A DNA stretch of 64,000 bases. It comes from Voacanga thouarsii. Lineage: Eukaryota; Streptophyta; Magnoliopsida; Gentianales; Apocynaceae. Below the pieces are notes generated by a model, which saw nothing but the letters and a program-made list of their open reading frames with translations, ran no database searches and was not told the DNA's origin. Below, piece by piece: positions 55,481 to 64,000 of the stretch. Within the stretch, counting starts at the first letter, position 1; every line of letters starts with the position of its first letter. The stretch lies in NCBI GenBank assembly GCA_026120185.1, contig JANUWF010003366.1, positions 3,038,001-3,102,000 of the forward strand. The letters are read 5' to 3'. The position numbers and the translations under genes are program-made.

Positions 55481-55510
55481 CAAACTATTTATTAAAGTTA
55501 CAGTAACATA

Positions 55511-56458
55511 TTAGACATCATTTAATGACAAAGAACACCCTTTATTCTTGAAAATTAAATAAAAATCATTTAAGTCCAAACAAGAAACTGAGATAATAGT
55601 CTTATGTAAAATAGGTACATAATAATATAAGACTAATCTAGAAGGCAAGTGTAGATGATAAGTCCCCATAGCAAGTGCAACAACCTTTGTTCCATTTGTA
55701 GCACGTAGGTCCATATCGCCCTTTTCTAGCATTCTAGTGTCCTTTAGTCCCTGCAAGTAATTGCATAAATGAAATTCACAACCAGTATCTAATACCCGTA
55801 TCTTATTTTTAAAGGCAGTATTAATCACAATCATAAACATACCAGGAGTAGAAGTAGAAGTACGTGCAGACTTTTCCTTCTTTTTTTTTTCCTTTATGGT
55901 CTCCAGGTAGGCTTTACAGTTGTGCCTCCAATGGCCCATCTTTCCACAGTGATGGCATGGGCTCTTGGTGGCTACCTCATTTTTCTTCATACCACCCTTA
56001 GACTTAGTGGGATTCTTGTTCTTTTTCTTAAGAACTTTCTTCTTAGAAGATAAAGATTCTACTAGCATGACTGCATTGATTTCCTTTTTCAAGGAGGATT
56101 TCGCAGTCTTGAGAAGATTGATCAGCTCGGGTATAGTGGACTCAATCTTATTCATTTGGTAGTTTATCAAAAATTACAAAAAACTATTTGGTAAAGATTG
56201 TAGATTTAAGTCAGTACTCAATTCGTTGTCCATTACAAACCCAAGAGACCCAAGTTTCTTAATCAAGCCCAACATTCTTAGCCCATGAGTGGCCACAGAA
56301 GTACCCTAAGCCATTTTAGAACAAAACAGTTTTTTATAGATCTCATATCTCTTTGTTCTGGCTTGTGCATCAAACAGGTCTCGAAGATAAAAAATAATTG
56401 AGTAAGCATCCATATGCTCATGCTGGTTTTGCAATTCTAGGGTCATTGATGCCAGCAT
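55511..56458 (-). pseudogene. Copia B gag C-terminal half and protease
   Basis: Open 56170-55511: MINYQMNKIESTIPELINLL, KTAKSSLKKEINAVMLVESL, a Lys-rich linker, the intact zinc knuckle CHHCGKMGHWRHNCKAYLE (CX2CX4HX4C), then FMIVINTAFKNKIRVLDTGC with the protease DTG, LQGLKDTRMLEKGDMDLRAT, IISVSCLDLNDFYLIFKNKG. Upstream to 56458 the gag core (SMTLELQNQHEHMDAYS; RDLFDAQARTKRYEI) is frameshifted. The copia A counterpart has lost both the knuckle Cys and the DTG. Confidence 0.88.
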
Positions 56459-58098
56459 TGTTAGTGTTATGCCCTTGAGGCAATCACATATATTTTGTAT
56501 ATTGTATATTTATTTAATAATACAAGGCATTTTTTATCTTTCAGGTTGTTTTATTTATGATTTCGTAAAAAATAACTTTTAGATAAAGTCCCAAGAACAA
56601 CACTGTATTAAAAAAATCATGAAAGAGGTTATGATGTAAGGTTCCTAGTACATTGTATAGTGTTTTTACTTAAATAATTCCTAGTCATAGTATTAATGAG
56701 ATGGGATATCATTATTGCTTTAAAACTAGCACGTGTTATACTATTTGATTTGATCAGGTGGTGGTTCTCACATTTATGAGTATTGTGATATTCAAAATTA
56801 ACGTGTGGATGCTTGTTACTAGAACAAATACATTGGATGACCTAACTATGATATAATTACACGGATAATTATGTAGTGCCAATGATAGAATCTCATCATT
56901 TCAAATGTGCAAGTATTCTTAGACTTGAGATTTTCAAGGTCCTTTGGTTGTTAAGTGTTATACTTTGATTCCAATCTCTGGAATCAGCAAAAGATTCACT
57001 ACTCCTAACAGTATGTGGGGATATCTCAAGGCCACTTGTAGGAATCATTACTCGAGAAGTACTTAGCTAAGGCGATTATGCATTGAAAATAGTTCCAATT
57101 GATACACATGATGAGTAATGGATTTTGGGAACAAGTACTAAAATATTCGGGGCATAATTAGTTAATATTCTAGAGGAGTTGGCACTAATTCCATACTCCG
57201 AACTAAAAGAGATATTGTATGGTGAAACCAGTTTATTTCATTGATGTTTATTATCGAAAGATTCATGTTAAGCCACTTGACTTTCTAGACTTTTCGGTGA
57301 TGATGATGTATTGCTAGATACTACTCATTATCTACTAAAAAGGGATTTATTAATTGAGAAATTAATAAATCAATCCTAATTAAAATTAATAAGTTAATTC
57401 TAATTGTTAAGGATTATCAATCTTAAAGATGTTTGAATTAATTCATATTTCACTACCGATAGACTAAGAAACCTAATAGGTCACACACAATAGAAGCACA
57501 AGTACTCAAGATGTTATTTGATAACATTATAGGGTTAATTATGAGAAGAAGAAACTGTTAAGGTTAAATTATAAATAGTTATAATTTACAGGCAAAATCA
57601 CAATTATGAGAACTTATAAGTTCTAAGCATAATTATCAAATCCTAATTTGCCTAGATTTCTAGAGTATGCACAAAGAGATATATACAAGATATATATCCC
57701 ATAGTTCTACAATGTGGTTCAATGAGTTTTTTATTTTTGAAAACACAGAAGGTTTTGCCTCACAAAATTCTTCATTTTCTTCACCACAAAAATACCCTAC
57801 GAGTAAAAAACCTTCTACTAGCATAGAAGATACGGTCTCCTCCTTGTATGGATCATTGTTGGAGGCGAGCCTGTTCTTGCCTCGCAGTGGTTGAAACCAA
57901 ACGTGAAGTCATCATACTCGTTCGAATGATTGCTTGATCACGCCATCAGCAAGAGCAAATTTTAAACAATAGTGACATCACTAAGGTAGTAAAGGTATAT
58001 CCTATTTCTTATTATTGATCCGTAGTTTCACATATATTCACGATCCTGGAATAGTTTCTCAATTATTCTTCTGCTCTGATTGTCTTGAGAAATTAACA
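56459..58098 (+). mobile_element. Copia solo LTR (A/B family), 1640 bp, TSD AGCAT
   Basis: Starts TGTTAGTGTTATGCCCTTGAGG, ends GAGAAATTAACA, flanked by AGCAT at 56454-56458 and 58099-58103. It splits copia B's gag in antisense. Joined flanks restore the order seen in copia A at 6995-7015. It provides the full family LTR length. Confidence 0.93.
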
Positions 58099-58103
58099 AG
58101 CAT

Positions 58104-58294
58104 TACGCAGGATGTTGTGTCACTGTCCTCTTGGTCCTTGTCAATAGCATGCACATCAGCAAGAGTATCATGAGCTACTGGCAGCGGAATAGGAGCATCT
58201 AGTATGTAGAGCAACTTTTTCTACTTGAGAACAATTTTCAAATTTCTATACCTATCCAGAAAATTTAACTCGAAAAGTTTATTAGTTTCCAAGA
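58104..58294 (-). pseudogene. Copia B gag, middle piece
   Basis: The reverse complement reads RYRNLKIVL, a stop, KLLYILDAPIPLPVAHD, HAIDKDQEDSDTTSCVM, matching copia A 6850-6995. Bounded by the two insertions; it ends with CAAGA (58290-58294), the target duplication of the long LTR. Confidence 0.85.
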
Positions 58295-61200
58295 TGTAAC
58301 ACCCCACAACCTAGGCCCGCCAAGACCAGGGATGTCGCCCCGTTCAAATGACAAGGGGTCTTTATAACTAGGTCACACAACTAAAATAGCGAGATAAAAA
58401 TAATAATTTGATTTAAAATTTATTACAACTCAAGATTAAATCCAAGAATAAATCCGCAAATTCCCAAAAGAAACATAAATCCATAAATAAAATCATCCAC
58501 TCTCAACTCCCCAAAGCAATACATAAAAATAAATGACAAAATTCTCTTCCAAGGCAGATAACACTAGCTACTCATCCCCACAGCAGGATCGATCTGAAAT
58601 CATGGTAAAAATAGTGATGAAACAGAAATCTCAATAAGTCCGTGTATGCTTTGAGTGTCCAGTGGAAATAGCTCGTGTATGCAAAGTATAAAATTCTTTA
58701 TAAAAAATCACTGGTAAGCAATAAACATTAGTCAAAAGCAAGAGTGGTGTTTTGGCTTTTCCAACCATACATAATCAATAAAAATCAACCACTCAAAAGA
58801 AATGATCATGGGTTACCACACGTTGGGCCCCATAACCGGTTAGAATGCCGACACTTTGTGCAGACTGACAAAAAAGGTAGGTGATCGGCCTACTGGGCAA
58901 GATACTCCTCCTTCTCTATACCCAAACAACAACCGGGTGTCTATTTCAACAAAACACAGTCACTTGACTGAAAAATAAATTGCTAGCTCAGACCGGCATG
59001 ACCTACTGGACTGACATCTTATCCGGGCAAGACTCACCCCTTAGAGGTGGCCACCTACTGAGAGACTACCCTAACCTCTCAAAGACTAGCCCCAACAGTC
59101 CACCCTTATTGAGTACTCAACGTAACATATCTCACTTGGGAGAAAATGAACAAACACAGTTTCACATGAAAATGGCAATTAAGGGTTTCCAAAGTCTTTG
59201 TCAAAATCCGTTTTAGAAAGAGTTTTAAGTTTGAGTAAATCTGCTTGTTGATTTTCAAATAATTCAATTGACTAAAATAAGAAAGAAGTTAATCCTCAAT
59301 TGCCTTTACAGAACTGAGTGTCCATGCACTCTACATTTAGCTTGCCATAATAAACATTTTACATCAATCAGGTTTTATGCAGGAACTTACCTGATTCTTG
59401 CTCACAATAAAAGGTCTCCAACAGCTGACTTAACCCCACATGGGCAAATACAAACCACAATCAAACTCAAGCCAAAATTCACTTTCTCAATTTAAAACAA
59501 CTCAACTCACTACTACCATGATCTTAGTGTCCCAAACTTTAAGGCCAAACAATAAATAAATAGGTTTATAAGTTAAGCCTAATTTGATATTTAAAATAAT
59601 TAATGTTTTGGAAAATATGTACTAATAAGTTGAAGGTTTAAATCTTGCTAAGCTAAATTCAGAGTTTAATTGGTGAAGAGTCTTAGGTATTAGGTAAAAT
59701 AATAATTTATTAATAATTAATTGTTTGAAAAAAATTGTTAGCTAAAATTAGTTGAAAATAAATTTTAATGGGTTTTGATTGGAAGATAATAAATAGATTT
59801 TAATAGGTTTTGATTAAAAGGTAATAATTAAATTTTTAATAATAAATATTTTACTTATTATGATTATTTTCATAAAAGGCTTTAGTTGATTTTATCATTT
59901 TATATAATATTTATATATTTTATTTGTTGAATAAAAGCTACCATTTATTTGGCTAAAATATTCTTTTAGTAATTCAAATCCACATCCTAGGATTTTTCAA
60001 ATTTTCTAGCAAAATCATAATATTAAATATTTTATTAAAGAAATAAAAATTAGCTTAGGGACAACTAGATCATGATCGTATTTCTATGGCTAACCACAAT
60101 CATGAACATATACAACCCTTCCATTCATCAAATCATCTAAATCATGCATATAAGCATAGATCTAAATTTATCAAGACGTGATCTAACCTCTGCTAGCATA
60201 AATATAATCACAACTTCAATAATCTAACATGAATATAAATCCTATTAAGCAAAGGTGACATAATCTCTAGCATACTTGATCACAAATACTACCTATGACA
60301 TGGAGACATGCATTAAACCCTAAAACACCATACAGTCAACCAAGATAATCCGTTCATGCATAAATCCCATCTCCAACATATTCATACATATATTCATGCT
60401 TCACTCTCAACTCATCACAATAATATATACTCAACCCTATTCATGATTCATCTTTTATCAACATCATCCTAAAGACGTGAATCTAGAATTTAAAAGAATG
60501 GTTAAAAAGGCTTACTTGATTGATGAATACCTTGAAGAAGTTTCGAATGAATCTCAACTCCTAGATGTCTAGATCCATCCAAAGAAGATGAAGGAAGCAT
60601 GGCCATGGTTGATGAAATCATTCGGCCAAGAGAGACGAAGTGTTTGGTCAAGAGAGAGAGAGAGTGTGTGAGAAAAGAAGAAGAAAGTCCATTAGCATGC
60701 TTAAACACATATATGTTCATTAGAGATTGAAGATTAGCGAAGATGAAGTTGATTGAATAAACCTACCTTAAAGGTGTTCTTGAGCCTTCACAAAATTTCT
60801 GGTTTTTGATCCAAAAGAGCAAGTTAGATTTTGGAATTTGATGTTAAAAATGGTGTGGATGGACTCACAGTAGTGAATAGATGAAATTTGGAATTTTTAG
60901 AAGAAGTTTGAAGTGATTTGGAGAGGTATTAGGCGAAAGGAATGAGTAGGTGTTCTTAGTGTACTATGTGTTCTTGAAGGTTAAAGAGAATAGAGAGCTT
61001 TTGGGGTTGGAGGCTACCGAATTTCTGTAGGGATTAGGGCTGCCGAATTTCTTGTAGGGTTTTGGAAGATGATTTTCTGGTTTGGAAGGGAAAAGGAAAG
61101 GTTAGTTGTTAAAATCCTTAAAGAATATTTTTGGGAAGCAAATTTGGAAACTAAATATAATAAGAATATCTTTGATTATTGGAGAGCTTTTGGGAAGCTG

Positions 61201-62630
61201 CCATGGCCGACTACTTATGTAGTATTTTGGCTGGATGAGAGCTGGTTGAAGAAGGCTAAGGGTGGCCGAAAATAAAGAGTATAATAGTGGAGGAAAGGTC
61301 TGATTGTTTGAGGGATATTTTATGGAAGGTTGCTAAATTTTGGTGGCTGAAATTTTGGTAACTAATCAAGCATGATTGCAGAGATTTGTTGGAGAGATTT
61401 TCGGGTAGCCATGTCTGAATTTCGTGTAGAAGCTCAGGAAGGACAATGGAGTTCAGCTCATGGCTGTTTAAGGAGGGTTTGTGCAGAAGAAAGCTGAGGT
61501 TTTGGCTAAGGATGAATTAGGAAACAAAGCTGGAAAGTTTTCCTGCACAGAATTTTCGCAAGGCTAGAATTTTCTGGGCAATTTTTGGCTGCCATTTTCC
61601 AGTCAGCTTGCAGAGAGTTTGAAGGAGATTTTAGGGGTCTTTCAAGGCCAGTTTCTAGCCTTATTTATGGTGAAAAAACATGGCTAAGATGCTGAACAAA
61701 AAATGAAAGAAAACAGCTTGGTTTCGGACCTCCAAAGCTATGATTTTGCCCAGGGATTTTTCTGGTTTTGCACAGCCTTTGTGCAGTCTGAAATTGGCCA
61801 GAAAAATTCAGGTTTCAAGCTGATCAAAAGGGCCATTTTCTGGCAGCATTTGGGAGGGGATAATGACTAAGAATTTCGACACCTTGAAGGCACAAGAAGC
61901 TGGAAAATTTCAATTCAATGTATGGAGGAAAATGAACCTAGCTAGAGTGAAGTTTTAGAGAGTTCACTAGGGAAATTAATTCACTTGAAATCCTTCCTCC
62001 TCTTCCATGGTTTCGGTCCATAAGATATCTTTTACTAAGACATTTTGAACCTTCAAAGCCATAGCACATTGCTGGAATTTTTCTAGAAAAGAATTGGCTT
62101 GAACAAATTGAACATCCTAATGATTGAGAAATAGGAAAAATTAAGGATAAAGAGGAAATGAATTCCCCTTAGGAATTTTGTATAGGGCAAAAGAGTAGGA
62201 TTATGATACTCCTATCATGTCTCTCTTAGGATAACATCTCTACCCTACTCCAAAGCACATAAGGCCGAAAGTAACATTTCCCAAGCAAAAAATAAAATTT
62301 AATCAAGCTAAAGTTCCTGTGATAGAATTTGAACCCAAGACCTCAAGAATTAATTCCAAGGCTCTAACCACTAAACCACAACAATTCTTATTCTTATTTT
62401 CTCTCTAAGAATATTTTCCTATTCAATCCTCAAGGTATCACCCTTTTTCCACCTCAAGCAAAAATGACCATTTTACCCTTCTTACTCAATAATCATAATC
62501 AAGCCCTCTAGACTATAAAACACAAATTCAGTGCACATAAAATGATGTAAAAATATATCTAAACATGTAATAAAGTATGATATAAATTCCAACCCCCTTA
62601 CTCTAAGGTGGTTTCGACTGGGGTTTCACA
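58295..62630 (+). mobile_element. Solo long LTR, about 4.34 kb, TSD CAAGA
   Basis: Starts TGTAACACCCCACAACC, ends GGGGTTTCACA, flanked by perfect CAAGA at 58290-58294 and 62631-62635. Colinear in reverse with 42805-47061. TG..CA ends plus a 5-bp duplication mark an LTR-class insertion. No gag/pol similarity or internal LTR pair seen. If a solo LTR, the parent had LTRs over 4 kb, as in some plant gypsy lineages. Inserted antisense to copia B's gag. Confidence 0.85.
62318..62390 (-). other. tRNA-like segment with A-box and B-box motifs in the long LTR
   Basis: On the minus strand TGGTTTAGTGG (within 62361-62382) fits the pol III A-box consensus, and GGGTTCAAATTC (62325-62336) is close to the B-box. 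They are about 30 bp apart, as in tRNA D- and T-arms. The rest of the cloverleaf (acceptor stem) is not convincing. Likely a tRNA-derived relic, or chance similarity preserved by copying. Confidence 0.5.
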
Positions 62631-62663
62631 CAAGAAGGTACAAAAATTCAAGTTGGTCGACAT
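62631..62663 (-). pseudogene. Copia B gag N-terminus
   Basis: ATG at 62663-62661 opens MSTNLNFCTFL, matching MSTNLNLCSIL of copia A at 6780. Cut after about ten codons by the long LTR insertion. Confidence 0.82.
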
Positions 62664-63115
62664 GATGCAAATGACCTGGATGTAAAGATAGAGAAATTAG
62701 CGAAATATATAAGCACATGAAATGAAAATAATTAGGTCTTTAATTAATATCTTTATTAGTCCACTATTTTACTCAAACTAATAGCTCTCACTATTGATCC
62801 AGGAAAGCCCGTTGGAAGCTTTCCTAGTAGACCGGTATCCAAAATTTCTTAAGAATGACTGTGGATTAGCCCAACAAACCATCCTTAAGTTTAATAGTTG
62901 GTATCCAATATTAATTACATCGAATGTAGTTACCGGATCAATGGGTGATTAACATCCTTTAATCTGAAAGCCTTTTAAGCTAACCCAATCTTGCCTCTAA
63001 TTTTCTTTATGCTTGAGTTAGCTCAATTGGGATAAAGAAATTACTTAAACCCAACCCATTAATCAAGAATTTGAAATTTCATAACTCAAACATACTTGAT
63101 GTCAAGTAGGCTTAG
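62664..63115 (-). other. Copia B leader fragment
   Basis: Reverse complement colinear with copia A 6313-6779: GTTGGGCTAATCCACAGTC, ACTAGGAAAGCTTCCAACGG, GCTAACTCAAGCATAAAG, TAAGCCTACTTGACATCAAG. Short frames in it on either strand are non-coding. Confidence 0.82.
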
Positions 63116-63516
63116 TATAACACCCCATATTTCCATAACGTAGTGGGCTAAAACTTTGTTCGATGTCACCCCGTCTGATTACTTAGACAAGGGGTCTTTA
63201 TAACATGCTTTACTCAAAAGGTAGCGGATTTTTTTTTTTTTTTCAACATAGAAAAGTATAAGAATTTGACTTTTGATAGATACACTCACGGGTATAATAG
63301 GTTCAAGATGTAGCATGAGCCTCTGCGAGTCCACCGCGCTTTTGCTGCACCTCTGATCCTAAATTTTTCAGAAGAGATAACACGCGTGTGAGTGAAAATC
63401 ACTCAGTGAATCCCGTGTGTATTAGTGCTTTAGTAAAAAAACAGAGTATAAAACTTTTATGGGAAATCAGTTTGTTTATTCAATGGAAATAATTCCAAAA
63501 CTCTTTAAAGAATAGT
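63116..63516 (+). mobile_element. Diverged long-LTR-like fragment
   Basis: Begins TATAACACCCCATATTTCC and contains GATGTCACCCCGTCT..GACAAGGGGTCTTTATAAC, parallel to TGTAACACCCC..GATGTCGCCCCGTTC..GACAAGGGGTCTTTATAAC at 58295. The remainder is too diverged to align by eye. Truncated on the right by the next LTR. Confidence 0.6.
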
Positions 63517-64000
63517 TGATAGGGGCTAAATTAGTCAAAATTTTCCTAGTTATTTGAGACTCTTTTATGATACATTATATTCAATAACTAGTCATATTCC
63601 TTTATATTTGAGATTTTACCATTGGAAATGTATTTTGTTCATTATTTTAGATTTTAGGGGTAAAACAAAGCAAAAACGTCGCAAAATAAAATATAAGAGG
63701 AACCGGTGCCGGCTACACATTGTTAACATACACTTCGAGATGAACAAACAATTGTTGAAATAGGACCGGAACGGAACCAAACCGGCGCCGGCTCTAGTAG
63801 CCAAGGCGGTGCTGGCTATACTCTGGACAACATTGTGTTGAAATCAAGGAAAAATTAGGGAACAATAGAAGAAACAGAACACAACCGGTGCTAGCTCCAG
63901 CAGCCAAGGCAGCGCTGGCTGTGCCCTAAGGATAAGACGGAATCTTTATTTTTCTACACGATTTTTGATAATCTATGGAATTTTAGTATCTTCCTACTTC
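63517..64000 (+). repeat. Athila-type LTR F, 5' part, runs off the window
   Basis: TGATAGGGGCTAAATTAG .. TTTTCCTAGTTATTTGAG .. ATAACTAGTCATATTCCTTT matches the start of D's LTRs (34360, 41473). It carries its own GC-rich modules (ACCGGTGCCGGCT, ACCGGCGCCGGCT, CGGTGCTGGCT, ACCGGTGCTAGCT) at 63700-63925. Confidence 0.8.

Larger units (their letters stand above)
50875..63115 (-). mobile_element. Copia element B (sister of A), minus strand, twice interrupted
   Basis: Minus-strand order: leader (63115-62664), gag start (62663), long-LTR insertion (58295-62630), gag continuation (58289-58099), solo LTR insertion (56459-58098), gag end and protease (56458-55511), integrase, RT, RNase H (52878), purine tract and 3' LTR (52790-50875). 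Each part is colinear with copia A. Compared with A it keeps the gag zinc knuckle and protease DTG, but RT YVDD is YVDK. The 5' LTR and outer leader are lost at 63116. Confidence 0.87.

Noticed and set aside
62318..62390. Functional tRNA gene
   Set aside because: A and B boxes are present but no convincing acceptor stem or anticodon arm; the sister copy has a degenerate A box.

Overview
This window is repeat-dense, AT-rich nuclear DNA from a flowering plant, probably a eudicot with a large genome. The evidence is Ty1-copia and Ty3-gypsy polyproteins of plant lineages, a plant En/Spm (CACTA) transposase relic, tRNA-Met-type and Athila-type primer sites, and exon fragments of two plant genes (a VIP3-like WD40 protein and a calcium-dependent protein kinase). 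I cannot name the species. I found no intact host gene, rRNA, functional tRNA or CRISPR array. Every coding region I recognise carries stops, frameshifts or truncation, so all are listed as pseudogenes.

Layout. 1-2135: right end of a CACTA transposon with a transposase C-terminal relic, minisatellites and a roughly 900-bp field of sub-terminal repeats. It sits in a fragment of a long LTR (2136-3158), which itself sits in the 5' LTR of copia element A (plus strand, 3159 to about 22047; Angela/Tork-like by its LTR start). Element A is interrupted in its RNase H by a complete SIRE/Maximus-like copia (10323-20601; TSD AGTTC) that carries an env-like third ORF. 22048-26324: a rearranged fold-back element with a 205-bp tandem duplication, then exon fragments of VIP3 and CDPK genes, then a CACTA-type end. 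26325-30936: Reina-like chromovirus pieces (integrase on +, RT on -) split by a copia solo LTR (27280-28971; TSD AAAGG).

30937-50395: an Athila-like gypsy element E on the minus strand. Its 3' LTR holds another copia solo LTR (31596-33117; TSD CTTTT). Its 3' internal region is split by element D (34360-47339), a plus-strand, pol-less relative with gag and a second ORF of the putative plant transposon protein type. D's 3' LTR is in turn split by a 4.26-kb solo long LTR (42805-47061). 50396 to about 63115: a copia protease fragment, then copia element B (minus strand, sister of A). B's gag is split by a solo LTR (56459-58098; TSD AGCAT) and a 4.34-kb solo long LTR (58295-62630; TSD CAAGA). 63116-64000: another long-LTR-like fragment, then the start of a third Athila-type LTR (F).

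The elements can be ordered in time by who interrupts whom. The most unusual signals are: tRNA-like A/B-box segments at the same site in both giant LTRs; palindromic W-box pairs in the copia LTRs; the juxtaposed VIP3 and CDPK exons; and similar accessory ORFs in unrelated copia and gypsy elements.
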